Source: Chryseobacterium arthrosphaerae
GTDB lineage: Bacteria; Bacteroidota; Bacteroidia; Flavobacteriales; Weeksellaceae
Direction of reading: 5' to 3'
Assembly: GCF_001684965.1 (NCBI RefSeq)
Contig: NZ_MAYG01000001.1
Location: 1,426,001 to 1,490,000, forward strand
DNA: 64,000 nucleotides
Shown here: piece by piece, positions 27,455 through 35,953 of the stretch
Numbering within the stretch: the first letter of the stretch is position 1
Layout of the letters: each line of letters begins with the position of its first letter
Made by a program: the position numbers and the translations under genes
Notes under the pieces: model-generated
What the model was told of the DNA's origin: nothing
Seen by the model: the letters and a program-made list of their open reading frames with translations, nothing else
Database searches by the model: none

Positions 27455-27634
27455 CTAGTAACGATGCCTTTTTTTCACCTGACCCGGAGCATAATCTTTT
27501 GCGCTTCCACCATATATTTTTTTAGCCTGACCCGGCGGAATTCTCTTAGGTCCTCTTCCATGATCATGAACAATACATGATGACAGCATAAACATCACGA
27601 TAAGAGCTCCTGTAATTTTAAACATATTTTTCAT
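27455..27634 (-). CDS. Small lipoprotein, copy 2 (short, easily missed)
   Basis: A 59-residue product read on the minus strand from ATG 27634 to TAG 27455. It begins MKNMFKITGALIVMFMLSSC (lipobox Cys20), and continues with RIPPGQAKKIYGGSAKDYAPGQ and the end VKKRHRY. It aligns along its length with the neighbouring 73-residue lipoprotein (PPGxAKKxYGGSAxxYAPGxVK), so the two are a tandem duplication. In this copy the His residues of PPGH/APGH are Gln, and the His-rich tail is nearly absent. Function unknown. Confidence 0.75.
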   Translation of the reverse strand: MKNMFKITGALIVMFMLSSCIVHDHGRGPKRIPPGQAKKIYGGSAKDYAPGQVKKRHRY

Positions 27635-27729
27635 TATTTCACTTTTTCAAACTTAGTTATTCAGTAAATCAAGCTTGATGCCAAAGAGTATTGATCATTT
27701 AAAGCCTGTTTTCAAATCCTAAGGTCTGA

Positions 27730-28221
27730 TTATATTCTTTCACTTCTCTTTTCCATCAGAACGAGATCTTTCCATTGCCCATTCAGGTTTCCTATTTTCT
27801 TTCGAATGCCTACCATTCTAAATCCATTTTTCTGATGCGATTTGATGGCCATTTCGTTTTCAGAAAACAGATTGGTCTGTAAGGTCCAGAATCCATGATC
27901 TTCACTGTCCAGGATTATTTTTTTCAGTAATATGGAACCGAGTCCCTTTCCCTGATATTCGTTATCAAAATAAATGCTTACTTCAGCTACTCCTTTAAAA
28001 GATTCTCTTTTGCTTACCGGTTTTAAGGCACACCATCCTACGACGGTATTATTTTCATTTTCCAGTACCCAGCGGCAGTCATTGAAATATTCCATACTCC
28101 AGGCCTCTGCGGTAGGAACTTCTGTTTCTAAAGTAGCGATCCCGCTATCCACTCCCTGTTTGAAAATCTCCAGCACTCTGGCTTCATCACTGGGAAGCAT
28201 TTCTCTTAATTCGTAATTCAT
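27730..28221 (-). CDS. GNAT-family N-acetyltransferase
   Basis: A 163-residue acetyltransferase, start at 28221 (MNYELREMLPSDE), giving the usual family N-terminus; the frame extends upstream, but that part overlaps the preceding gene. The acetyl-CoA loop is visible as YQGKGLGSILLKKII and the C-terminal motif as KNGFRMVGIRKKIG. The pattern matches the phosphinothricin/methionine-sulfoximine acetyltransferase-like group. Substrate is not determinable. It follows the DUF421 gene by 4 nt, so the two form an operon. Confidence 0.88.
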   Translation of the reverse strand: MNYELREMLPSDEARVLEIFKQGVDSGIATLETEVPTAEAWSMEYFNDCRWVLENENNTVVGWCALKPVSKRESFKGVAEVSIYFDNEYQGKGLGSILLKKIILDSEDHGFWTLQTNLFSENEMAIKSHQKNGFRMVGIRKKIGNLNGQWKDLVLMEKRSERI

Positions 28222-28225
28222 CAAT

Positions 28226-28741
28226 TTAATGGTATTTTCTTTTGTTTTTTCTTTTAATTCTTGAATAATGGGTCTGTTTGCTCTTTTCATCTTCAGAAAC
28301 GACACTGATATTGCCGTCAACCTCCAGAACGGATATTTTCACATTCTTTATATCCTCAATCCCATGTTCCCTTATTGCTTCCTCCAATTCTCCCTGTGTA
28401 ATCTTTACCCGGTTCAGTGCCGACTGGTCTGCAACGCCATCCCGGATAAGCACTACCGGTTCATCTTCCATAAATCTCTCAAAGGAACGGCTGGAAAACA
28501 TGAATCTCTTCAAAAGGAAATTAGCTACAAACAAAACCAATGCCGCAACAATTCCTCCCTGCAAAGAGGTATCCGGTCCTACCATAGCATTTTGAACCGC
28601 ATTAGAGATCAGAAGCAAGAGCACTACATCTCCTGCATTAAGCTGGGAAAGCTGATTTTTGCCGAATAACCGGATGGCAATCACCATAAACAGGTAAACG
28701 CAAAGGGAACGAACAGCAACGTTAAGAATAGGATCCACCAT
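28226..28741 (-). CDS. DUF421 (YetF-like) membrane protein
   Basis: A 171-residue protein with three N-terminal hydrophobic helices (SLCVYLFMVIAIRLFG, VVLLLLISNAVQNAM, GGIVAALVLFVANFLL) and a cytosolic C-terminal domain of the YetF type (DEPVVLIRDGVADQSALNRVKIT ... KNVKISVLEVDGNISVV). Members in spore-formers affect germination or stress; in Gram-negatives the role is unknown. The family motif RLFGKNQLSQLNAGDVV is clear. It is upstream of and coupled to the GNAT gene. Confidence 0.88.
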   Translation of the reverse strand: MVDPILNVAVRSLCVYLFMVIAIRLFGKNQLSQLNAGDVVLLLLISNAVQNAMVGPDTSLQGGIVAALVLFVANFLLKRFMFSSRSFERFMEDEPVVLIRDGVADQSALNRVKITQGELEEAIREHGIEDIKNVKISVLEVDGNISVVSEDEKSKQTHYSRIKRKNKRKYH

Positions 28742-28754
28742 TTTTTTATCTCCT

Positions 28755-28762
28755 CAAATGTA
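28755..28762 (-). promoter_or_regulatory. -7 element of the DUF421-GNAT operon
   Basis: Minus-strand TACATTTG fits TAnnTTTG and ends 13 nt before the ATG. No matching -33 TTG was found. Confidence 0.45.
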
Positions 28763-28922
28763 TTGATTTTTTACTATTGTATGAATGGATTTATGTAAAA
28801 TGTGTTTATGACAGATTACAGAGACAAATCAGCAAAATCAACGGTTGCTTATTATTATAATTTTTTTGTTTTACGATTCTTTGGTATAGGTTTTGGAAAT
28901 AAGTCTGAAGAATATTGTAAGA

Positions 28923-29489
28923 ATGATAAAATCCCTATTTCTTTATTTAAGCCTCATACTCTGCCTTACAGCCTGCAGCAAAACAGAGCCGGTATCTGCG
29001 GACAGAAAAGCCATCACTGAAAAAATTAACCGCCTGTATGATCAATATGGTTCATCCAATGAAGCAGTCTACAATCAGCCTATACCGGATGATTTATTTT
29101 CTCCGGAACTGAAAAAACTACTGGAAACCGCTATAAATACCTCCAAAGCCGATATAGAAAAAGTGAAAAACAGCGATCATCCGGATGAAAAACCATTATT
29201 ATTTGAAGGGGCTATTTTTTCAAGTTTGTATGAAGGTTACAGCAGCTACACCCTACAATCGATCGATATAAAAGGTAATACAGCAGACGCAGTTATAGAT
29301 TTTGAACACTCAGATGTTACAGATAATCCGGCAGCTTCATCCAAAATATTGTGGAAAGACAGGATACATCTTGTGAATATGGAAAACAAAGGATGGAGAA
29401 TAGACAATATCAGCTTTGATCAAAAAATAGCAAACTCAAAGGATCTTAAAACAAGTCTGACTGATTTTACTCAGGTTATCCAACAATAA
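28923..29489 (+). CDS. Lipoprotein of unknown function
   Basis: From ATG 28923 the protein has 188 residues and starts MIKSLFLYLSLILCLTAC (lipobox Cys18); the frame begins earlier, at 28893, but that lacks a proper signal. The mature protein is helical at first (RKAITEKINRLYDQYG) and ends with a beta-rich half (SYTLQSIDIKGNTADAVIDF ... WKDRIHLVNMENKGWRIDNI). That pattern is reminiscent of DUF3828/NTF2-like periplasmic domains, an uncertain match. It ends at a hairpin and faces the small peptide gene. Confidence 0.7.
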   Translation: MIKSLFLYLSLILCLTACSKTEPVSADRKAITEKINRLYDQYGSSNEAVYNQPIPDDLFSPELKKLLETAINTSKADIEKVKNSDHPDEKPLLFEGAIFSSLYEGYSSYTLQSIDIKGNTADAVIDFEHSDVTDNPAASSKILWKDRIHLVNMENKGWRIDNISFDQKIANSKDLKTSLTDFTQVIQQ

Positions 29490-29490
29490 A

Positions 29491-29513
29491 AAACCGCTTC
29501 CTGGAAGCGGTTT
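29491..29513. terminator. Bidirectional terminator
   Basis: AAACCGCTT and its complement (29491-29499 / 29505-29513) form a 9-bp stem with a 5-nt loop. A T-run follows on the plus strand and an A-rich upstream run serves the minus strand, for the two convergent genes. Confidence 0.8.
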
Positions 29514-29519
29514 ATCTTT

Positions 29520-29654
29520 TTATGGACATTGAACGATTGGAACTTCGCTGCAAAATACTTTATTTGCCCATTCGCAATACGTACAATACTGTTTAGGCTG
29601 CCCTCCGTACACTGACTTCAAATCTACTTTAGTCAGCTTCTTTAAATTTTTCAT
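29520..29654 (-). CDS. GG-leader bacteriocin-like peptide (44 aa)
   Basis: Too short to be picked up easily. From ATG 29654 to TAA 29520, it encodes MKNLKKLTKVDLKSVYGG, a leader ending in Gly17-Gly18 that matches the double-glycine leaders of peptides cut and exported by ABC peptidase transporters. Flavobacteria carry many MKNLKKL-type leaders. The predicted 26-residue mature part has four Cys at positions 24, 27, 35 and 43 (C-X2-C-X7-C-X7-C), enough for two disulfides or a modified scaffold. No transporter or modification enzyme is adjacent. It ends just beyond the terminator it shares with the lipoprotein gene. Function unknown, toxin or signal. Confidence 0.65.
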   Translation of the reverse strand: MKNLKKLTKVDLKSVYGGQPKQYCTYCEWANKVFCSEVPIVQCP

Positions 29655-29792
29655 ATAGTTTTAATTTATGGTGTGATAAAATTAAAACGAATACCACTAA
29701 GCTTTCTTACAATTTAATGATTTATGTTTTCATTATTCACACTTTTTTGATAAAATATCTATGAAAATTTCACCACCATTCCGTATTGGATA

Positions 29793-30197
29793 CTATCTGT
29801 TATGAATTTCGACGGTTACGGGCATTACATATGTATAGGCTACCATATTATCTGTCAGACTTTTACGGTCTACTCTATAATCCAGCTCGCTTAAAACGCT
29901 TTCAATTTCTTTACTTACCGTTTTACAGTCTCCATTTGAGTGTACATTTACGATCTTTCCGTTTTTTGCAATATCAAATTTTACTACCGAATTGACAGTT
30001 CCCTGTTTATAGTCAGGATTGGTAAGATCAAAATTGGCGGCCAATCTGTTTCTTATATCATTAAAAGTTTCGTTCCTGTTCAGTTGAATTTCCTGGATGG
30101 TATTATGATCTGTAGTTTGTGCTTTAACAGTGTTCAGTACAGCTGCAAATCCGCAAACGAAAAATGAAGCCAACAATATTTGAATTTTATTTTTCAT
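29793..30197 (-). CDS. Exported TonB C-terminal-like protein
   Basis: A 134-residue protein with signal peptide ending in NTVKAQ. The rest has the TonB_C-like layout VVKFDIAKNGKIVNVHSNGDCK followed by a helix (SKEIESVLSEL) and terminal strands (VAYTYVMPVTVEIHNR). It lacks the N-terminal membrane anchor and proline linker of true TonB, so it is a soluble periplasmic relative, as often found in Bacteroidetes. The single mature Cys is in GDCKTV. Role unknown. Confidence 0.7.
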   Translation of the reverse strand: MKNKIQILLASFFVCGFAAVLNTVKAQTTDHNTIQEIQLNRNETFNDIRNRLAANFDLTNPDYKQGTVNSVVKFDIAKNGKIVNVHSNGDCKTVSKEIESVLSELDYRVDRKSLTDNMVAYTYVMPVTVEIHNR

Positions 30198-30279
30198 AAC
30201 TAACTGGTTTTAAGAATTATACTTAACTTATTTTGTATCTCTTACCCAAAGTTATTAAAAATAATTCATATTAATTTCA

Positions 30280-30310
30280 CATTGAGTTAACATTGAGTTA
30301 ACATTGGAAT
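30280..30310. repeat. Tandem 11-nt direct repeat
   Basis: CATTGAGTTAA occurs twice back-to-back (30280-30290, 30291-30301), followed by a partial third unit (CATTGGAAT). It lies between the TonB-like gene start and the LRR gene end. It could be slipped-strand variation or a paired binding site. Confidence 0.6.
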
Positions 30311-30364
30311 TTAAATAATTGATTATCAGTGCTATAAAATTTAAAAATAATTGAAAATTTAATA

Positions 30365-31153
30365 TTAGAGATTAAATAATCCTCTCATTTCCTTCAAATG
30401 ATTCTCATATCCATAACCGTAAATATGCAAATCTGTTGCTTCCAGAAATGGATTTCCCTCTACATTTATAAAATATAAAGCATAGTTTTCCATAATTGAT
30501 TGAATGCTACTCAGATCTTCTATTTGATTATGTTTCAAGTTGATATATTCTATTCCTTTTCCGTCAGGAATATTTTTCATTCTATTAATCCAATTATTTC
30601 TGATATTAAGTTTTTTCAAATCCATATTTTTGAATAAGGAAAAATCTATTTCCATTAAATGATTAAAAGAAAGATCTAAGGTTTTTAATTGATTATTATT
30701 TTGAATATGATCAATCTCTTTGAGTTGATTCTGCATCAAATATATTTCTTCCAGATTCTTAAGCTTTTCCAGTCCTTTTGTTTTAGTGATTTTATTATTG
30801 TGCAGATCTATTACTCTTAGCGCTGTATTATTCAAATCTTTAATTTTCACAATCCTGTTTTCGCCTAGATATAAGACTTCCAGCTGTAATTGGTTTTCTA
30901 AATTTTCTACAAGTTCAATGGAATTCTTATAGAGATTTAAATATAAAAGGCTCTTAAAATTGGTCAATCCTTTTATCGAGCTAATTTTATTACCGGAAAG
31001 ATTAAGACCAACTACTTTTCCTTTATTGACAAGATATACATTCCTTTTATCAAAGCTTACAATTTCTTCTTTGCTGTGTGTCTCTTCTATCTGGATATTG
31101 TAAATTTTTTCTAATTCTAAAATTTCCTTGGGCTTCATTACTGATGTTTTCAT
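30365..31153 (-). CDS. Leucine-rich repeat protein (SDS22-like)
   Basis: A 262-residue protein with about eight LRR units of 21-22 residues, from LNLSGNKISSIKGLTNF at residue ~48 to YINLKHNQIEDLSSI at ~220. Examples are LYLGENRIVKIKDL, IDLHNNKITKTKGL, LDLSFNHLMEIDF and LNIRNNWINRM. Spacing and the GL-phi-x-L-x-x-L positions fit the SDS22-like subfamily. It has no signal peptide, so it seems cytosolic, and no recognised enzymatic domain. It likely binds proteins. It is transcribed after a hairpin that ends the uvrA unit. Two ATGs near the start (31153, 31138) are possible. Confidence 0.82.
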   Translation of the reverse strand: MKTSVMKPKEILELEKIYNIQIEETHSKEEIVSFDKRNVYLVNKGKVVGLNLSGNKISSIKGLTNFKSLLYLNLYKNSIELVENLENQLQLEVLYLGENRIVKIKDLNNTALRVIDLHNNKITKTKGLEKLKNLEEIYLMQNQLKEIDHIQNNNQLKTLDLSFNHLMEIDFSLFKNMDLKKLNIRNNWINRMKNIPDGKGIEYINLKHNQIEDLSSIQSIMENYALYFINVEGNPFLEATDLHIYGYGYENHLKEMRGLFNL

Positions 31154-31162
31154 AAAAATAAA

Positions 31163-31190
31163 AAAAGAATCTGCTTTCGCAAATTCTTTT
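31163..31190 (-). terminator. Terminator of the uvrA unit
   Basis: An 8-bp stem (AAAAGAAT/ATTCTTTT) extended by TGC/GCA around a 4-nt loop, with a minus-strand T-run. It lies 28 nt after the stop of the 2-TM gene. Confidence 0.7.
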
Positions 31191-31217
31191 GTATAAATGA
31201 TGATCTATTCAGATCTA

Positions 31218-31817
31218 TTACTGTCCTTTTATAATTCTTTTGGTTTCAAGTTCATCAATAATAAACTGGGCATCACTTTCAGAAATATATTTACTTTCAT
31301 ACAGCCAGTGAATCCTTGCTATTTGTGTTGGTATAGGAATCAGATTATCAACCTTATAATATTCTTTCAGATAATAATCTCTTTTGCATTTTCTGATTTC
31401 GGCAATAAAAGAATCAACCTCCTCCATTTCTTTTTTAAAATAAGAGAAAATAATTGGTTTTGCAGCAGCAAGACTTTTAGAGCTTGCAACTTTGAATTCA
31501 TTGTTACATAATGCAGTTATAATAAGAGATGGTATCATAGCGAGTACAAAAACAATCATTCCCGATGATGTTGAGAGCTTATAACTTTCATTGATAACTA
31601 TGGTTAGCAATATAGAATTGAAGACTGCGGATATAGCAATGGCCAAAAGTACCCAATCTTTTGATTTTCGGAATACTGTCTCGTCATCATAAATATCTTC
31701 AAAATGAACCTTATATTCATGAAGTTCTTTGGTAAAATTGTTCTTTACAAAGACACCATCTTCCTTAATTTCAAAATAGGTTGAGTTTCTTCCGTTCTTT
31801 TGCACCAGTGTTTTCAT
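31218..31817 (-). CDS. Two-TM membrane protein of unknown function
   Basis: A 199-residue protein with two hydrophobic segments in the middle (VLLAIAISAVFNSILLTIVI and GMIVFVLAMIPSLIITALC). The N-terminal ~50 residues are charged (DGVFVKNNFTKELHEY) and the C-terminal ~100 residues are soluble and helical (IFSYFKKEMEEVDSFIAEIRKCKR). No family recognised. It starts 9 nt after the uvrA stop and is probably co-transcribed with it, although no DNA-repair role is evident. Confidence 0.7.
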   Translation of the reverse strand: MKTLVQKNGRNSTYFEIKEDGVFVKNNFTKELHEYKVHFEDIYDDETVFRKSKDWVLLAIAISAVFNSILLTIVINESYKLSTSSGMIVFVLAMIPSLIITALCNNEFKVASSKSLAAAKPIIFSYFKKEMEEVDSFIAEIRKCKRDYYLKEYYKVDNLIPIPTQIARIHWLYESKYISESDAQFIIDELETKRIIKGQ

Positions 31818-31826
31818 ATAAAGCTA

Positions 31827-34658
31827 TTATTCCAATTCTCTTTTCAAGAACTTCCCTGTCAAGCTTTTCTTAGATTTCACAATTTCTTCAGGAGTTCCCT
31901 GGGCTACAATCTGGCCGCCGTGCTTCCCTCCTTCCGGACCTACGTCGATAATATGGTCGGCTAATTTGATTACGTCCATATTATGTTCGATGATAATGAA
32001 TGAGTTTCCGAGTTCAACCAATTGATTAATGGCATCCATCAGGATTTTCACATCTTCAAAATGAAGTCCTGTTGTAGGCTCATCAAGGATATAAAGGGTA
32101 TTTCCGGTTTGTCTTTTCGCAAGCTCGGTTGCAAGCTTGATACGCTGTGCTTCTCCTCCTGAAAGGGTTGTTGACTGCTGTCCCAGGGTAATATATCCCA
32201 ATCCTACATCCTGTAGTGTTTTCACTTTCGCAAAAATCTTAGGAATCGGCTGGAAGAAATCTACTGCTTCATCAATGGTCATATCCAGAACATCAGAGAT
32301 TGATTTTCCTTTGTAACGAACCTCCAGGGTTTCTCTGTTGAAACGTTTTCCGTTGCAGGTTTCACAGTGAACGTATACATCCGGAAGGAAATTCATTTCA
32401 ATGACCTTCAACCCGCCTCCCTGGCAGGTTTCGCATCTTCCGCCTTTTACATTGAAAGAGAATCTTCCCGGTTTGTATCCACGGATCTTACTTTCCGGCA
32501 GTTCTGCGAAAAGGTTTCTGATATCTGTAAACATTCCGGTATAGGTAGCCGGATTGGAACGTGGTGTTCTTCCGATCGGAGTCTGGTCTACATCTACAAT
32601 CTTATCGATGTTTTCAAGGCCTTCAATCTTTTTGTATGGCAAAGGTTCCTGAACCGCTCTGTAGAAATGTTTGTTAAGAATAGGATACAAAGTCCCGTTG
32701 ATCAGTGAAGATTTTCCACTTCCTGAAATTCCTGTTACCACCACCAGTTTTCCAAGCGGAATATCCAGGGTTACATTTTTAAGGTTATTTCCTGTAGCGC
32801 CTTTTAATATGATATTTTTTCCGCTTCCTGGTCTTCTTTCTGCAGGAATTTCTATTTTTCTTTTTCCGTTGATATACTGAGCGGTGATGGTATCAGCTTT
32901 CAGGAGATCTTTCGGTTTCCCCTGCCAAAGGATTTCTCCACCGAATTTTCCGGCTCTCGGGCCAATATCCAATACCTCATCGGCTTCCAGGATCATATCT
33001 TTATCATGCTCCACCACCAATACGGAATTTCCGATATCTCTCAGGTTTTTCAGGGAATGGATCAGTCTTTCATTATCTCTCTGGTGAAGCCCGATACTTG
33101 GCTCATCAAGGATGTATAATACATTCACCAACTGAGAACCGATCTGCGTTGCCAGACGAATCCTTTGGGACTCTCCTCCTGAAAGGGTTCTGGAGCTTCT
33201 GCTTAAGCTCAGATAATCTAATCCCACATCCAGTAAGAACTGAAGCCTGGTTTCGATCTCTTTCAGAATTTCATGAGCTATGATTTTATTTTTTTCTGAG
33301 AATTTATCTTTCACATCCGTCAGCCATTCTTTTAAATCGGCTAAGCTCAATCCGTTTACCTCAGCAATATTTTTTCCATCAATTTTAAAGCTAAGGCTTG
33401 AAGACTGAAGACGGGTCCCGTTACATTCCGGACAAGTCTCTTCTGTAGTAAAGTGTCTTTCCAGTAAGATCGCTTCATAAGATTCTCTTTCATCAATGAT
33501 TTCCTCCATGAAAGTGATTAATCCGTCAAAGCTGATCTTTATTTTCTTGGTAATCCCTGCATATTTCAGGTCTTTATTAAATTCTTTATGGCAACCGTTA
33601 TAAATATAATCCAATGCTTCTTCCGGAATATCCTGAAGCGGAGTTGTCAGCCCCAAACCAAAGATTTCAAGAATGTTCTTGATTTGTGACAGGATCCATT
33701 TATTGGATTTTATGTCTTCCAGGGGGAGTAAACCTCCCTGATTGATTGACAGTTTCGGGTTGTCTATAAAGTAATCCGTATTGATCTTTTTGATCGTTCC
33801 CAGTCCTTTACAATTCGGGCAGCTTCCCTTGGGTGAGTTGAACGAAAAAGTATTAGGTTCAGGCAATGCTAATGAATGCCCGGTTTCAGCATCCATCAGA
33901 TTTTTTGAGAAATATTCGATATCTGTACTCCCCAGCTTCTGAATTCCGATAATTCCCTCGCCCATTTCCATCGCTGTACGCAGGGATTTTTCCATTCTGC
34001 CTTCTGAAGCGCTTTCCCCGATAATCCAGCGATCGATCACAATGTCGATATCGTGGGTTTTATAACGGTCAAGTTTCAGATCATATTCAATGTCCTGCAA
34101 TTCGCCGTCAATTCTTGCCTGTCCGTACCCTTTTTTGGCCATCTGCACAAAAAGTTCATGGTAATGCCCTTTTCTGGAACGTACCACAGGGGCCAGCAGC
34201 ATGATCTTTTCTTTTTTATAGTTTTGCTTGATGGTTTCCAGAATCTGATCTTCGGTATAACTTACCAACTTCTGGCCTGTAGACAACGAGTACGCATCTG
34301 ACACTCTTGCATATAAAAGACGTAAAAAGTCATATAATTCTGTAACCGTACCTACAGTGGAACGGGGGTTCTTATTGGTCGTTTTCTGTTCAATGGCGAT
34401 AACCGGGGAAAGCCCCTCGATCTTATCTACATCCGGACGTTCCAATCCTCCCAGGAACTGGCGTGCATATGCTGAAAATGTTTCGATATAACGGCGCTGT
34501 CCTTCTGCAAAAATTGTATCAAAAGCGAGTGATGATTTCCCACTTCCGGAAAGCCCGGTAATCACAACAAGTTCGTTGCGGGGGATCTTAACGTTAATGT
34601 TCTTCAGGTTATGTTCACGTGCTCCGTAAACTTCTATATATTCTGTTGATTTGCTCAT
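31827..34658 (-). CDS. uvrA: Excinuclease ABC subunit A
   Basis: DNA-damage sensor of nucleotide excision repair, 943 residues, the usual length. It has two ABC ATPase halves. Walker A loops are [13 protein letters not shown] near residue 36 and [13 protein letters not shown] in the second half. Signature motifs ([16 protein letters not shown] and [16 protein letters not shown]) and zinc-finger CXXC pairs ([34 protein letters not shown]) are intact. uvrB and uvrC are not in this window. A -7 box lies 36-43 nt upstream of the start. Confidence 0.98.
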   Translation of the reverse strand: MSKSTEYIEVYGAREHNLKNINVKIPRNELVVITGLSGSGKSSLAFDTIFAEGQRRYIETFSAYARQFLGGLERPDVDKIEGLSPVIAIEQKTTNKNPRSTVGTVTELYDFLRLLYARVSDAYSLSTGQKLVSYTEDQILETIKQNYKKEKIMLLAPVVRSRKGHYHELFVQMAKKGYGQARIDGELQDIEYDLKLDRYKTHDIDIVIDRWIIGESASEGRMEKSLRTAMEMGEGIIGIQKLGSTDIEYFSKNLMDAETGHSLALPEPNTFSFNSPKGSCPNCKGLGTIKKINTDYFIDNPKLSINQGGLLPLEDIKSNKWILSQIKNILEIFGLGLTTPLQDIPEEALDYIYNGCHKEFNKDLKYAGITKKIKISFDGLITFMEEIIDERESYEAILLERHFTTEETCPECNGTRLQSSSLSFKIDGKNIAEVNGLSLADLKEWLTDVKDKFSEKNKIIAHEILKEIETRLQFLLDVGLDYLSLSRSSRTLSGGESQRIRLATQIGSQLVNVLYILDEPSIGLHQRDNERLIHSLKNLRDIGNSVLVVEHDKDMILEADEVLDIGPRAGKFGGEILWQGKPKDLLKADTITAQYINGKRKIEIPAERRPGSGKNIILKGATGNNLKNVTLDIPLGKLVVVTGISGSGKSSLINGTLYPILNKHFYRAVQEPLPYKKIEGLENIDKIVDVDQTPIGRTPRSNPATYTGMFTDIRNLFAELPESKIRGYKPGRFSFNVKGGRCETCQGGGLKVIEMNFLPDVYVHCETCNGKRFNRETLEVRYKGKSISDVLDMTIDEAVDFFQPIPKIFAKVKTLQDVGLGYITLGQQSTTLSGGEAQRIKLATELAKRQTGNTLYILDEPTTGLHFEDVKILMDAINQLVELGNSFIIIEHNMDVIKLADHIIDVGPEGGKHGGQIVAQGTPEEIVKSKKSLTGKFLKRELE

Positions 34659-34693
34659 AATTCGGAGTGACTTTGTCTGAAAATCACAACGTG

Positions 34694-34701
34694 CAAAATT
34701 A
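34694..34701 (-). promoter_or_regulatory. -7 element of uvrA
   Basis: Minus-strand TAATTTTG fits TAnnTTTG and ends 35 nt before the ATG. A -33 TTG is not obvious at the right spacing. Confidence 0.45.
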
Positions 34702-34803
34702 CGGATTTTTATGGAATTTTTTCGAATTTCAAAGGGTTAAAATTTTTATAATAAAGCTTTGTTTCTAACGGTTACGATTGTGTATTTGCAACAATGCTTA
34801 ATT

Positions 34804-34872
34804 ATAGGTTTTGGCTGAAGCCTATGGATGTATTGTTATTAAAAAAACGGGCTAAAGCCCGTTTCTATTGAA
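34804..34872. repeat. Two-hairpin dispersed repeat, copy A
   Basis: It contains ATAGG...CCTAT around GGCTGAAGCC, then a short spacer (ATTGTTATT), then a 9-bp stem AAACGGGCT/AGCCCGTTT (34845-34864) and the word CTATTGAAT. A second copy with the same layout but swapped stem sequences is at 40621-40692. Copy A's second stem is followed on the minus strand by a T-run, so it may also terminate the beta-lactamase transcript. Confidence 0.7.
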
Positions 34873-34953
34873 TTTTTCAGCCAGGGATTGCACCGGCTTT
34901 TAAAGATATTTATCCATAATACTGAATACCGGAGGTAAAACAGGATGTGAAAC

Positions 34954-35856
34954 TTACAATTTCAATTCGGGTTTATTCACATAATACTCCCAGACCGCAC
35001 GGCTGATGTCTGCAATGATCTTTTCCGTATCAGCCATTTCTTCGTTAATGTTTTTCAGGTATACTGATAAGATATAATGTTTCCCGTCAGGAAGCTTCAC
35101 AATCCCTACGTCATTCATTGCGGCTCTAACATTATCTTCATTCCTGTCTGAAATTCCCGTACGATGTGCAAGCTCAGTTCCTTCCGGAAGACCTGCCTTC
35201 ATCCAGGTTAATCCTCTAGAGGTTTCTACCATGATTTGGTACAGGTATTTTGTGGTTTCTTTTTTCAATACTTTTCCATTATAGAATTTTTCCAAAAGTT
35301 CTGTGGTGGCAAGAGGCGTTGTTGTATTCAGATAGAATTTGTCAAAAGATGACATTTGCTGCTCGTTCACTTGAATGGTAAAGTCTTTAATGCCCTGCCG
35401 GTTGATAAATTTCTGCACTGCCGCGGTTCCGCCAATGATGTTCAACAGGATATCACATCCATTGTTATCACTATGCGAAACGGTATACCTCAGTAACTGA
35501 TCTAAGGTAAGATTCATATTTCCCTTTGGATACTGATCTCTGATCGGGCTCCAGGTGTCAGGAAGAAGCTCTTCTTTTTTAATGAAGAACTTCTGATCCA
35601 GTTTCAGCTTTCCTTTATCAACCTGGTTTAAAACGGCTAAAGCAATATGAAATTTAAAAACACTCATCAAAGGGGTTTTCTTATTTCCATTGATGCTTAA
35701 GGTATCCTGATCTTCTATTCCTTTCAGTGATACTCCAACGGTAGCATTTTTGGCAGATATAATTTCGTGGATCTTATTTTTTAAATCCTTTATACTCTGA
35801 CTCTTTAATTGAATACAAGAAATAAAAAGAATGATTAACAATGAGATTTTCTTCAT
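34954..35856 (-). CDS. bla: Class A beta-lactamase (A2-like)
   Basis: Serine beta-lactamase with signal peptide MKKISLLIILFISCIQLKSQ. The catalytic motifs are S65-V-F-K68 (SXXK), S129-D130-N131 (SDN), N164-E165 in the omega-loop and R232-T233-G234 (KTG-equivalent, with Arg). All are intact. The layout, with an RTG and a short omega-loop, resembles the A2 group (CGA/CIA/CME and relatives) found on Chryseobacterium and Bacteroides chromosomes. Such enzymes hydrolyse penicillins and cephalosporins in the periplasm. No mobile element or resistance cassette flanks it, so it looks like a resident gene. Confidence 0.95.
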   Translation of the reverse strand: MKKISLLIILFISCIQLKSQSIKDLKNKIHEIISAKNATVGVSLKGIEDQDTLSINGNKKTPLMSVFKFHIALAVLNQVDKGKLKLDQKFFIKKEELLPDTWSPIRDQYPKGNMNLTLDQLLRYTVSHSDNNGCDILLNIIGGTAAVQKFINRQGIKDFTIQVNEQQMSSFDKFYLNTTTPLATTELLEKFYNGKVLKKETTKYLYQIMVETSRGLTWMKAGLPEGTELAHRTGISDRNEDNVRAAMNDVGIVKLPDGKHYILSVYLKNINEEMADTEKIIADISRAVWEYYVNKPELKL

Positions 35857-35895
35857 TTAAATAAAGTTGTATGTTTTTCAGGTTATGATAATTAA

Positions 35896-35920
35896 AAATG
35901 CCGCAGAAAATACGGCATTT
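35896..35920 (-). terminator. Terminator of the tssE-tssF transcript
   Basis: An 8-bp stem (AAATGCCG/CGGCATTT) with a 9-nt loop lies 34 nt after the tssF stop, with a T-rich minus-strand tail. Confidence 0.75.
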
Positions 35921-35953
35921 ATATTGTAACGAATGATCAGTTTCAAAGGAGTT

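Noticed and set aside
28802..29020. A 72-codon plus-strand frame before the lipoprotein gene
   Set aside because: It overlaps the signal peptide of the real gene (28923-29489) in another frame and has no recognisable feature.
34954..35856. Beta-lactamase as a recently acquired mobile gene
   Set aside because: No insertion sequence, integron or composition shift surrounds it. It looks chromosomal and resident.
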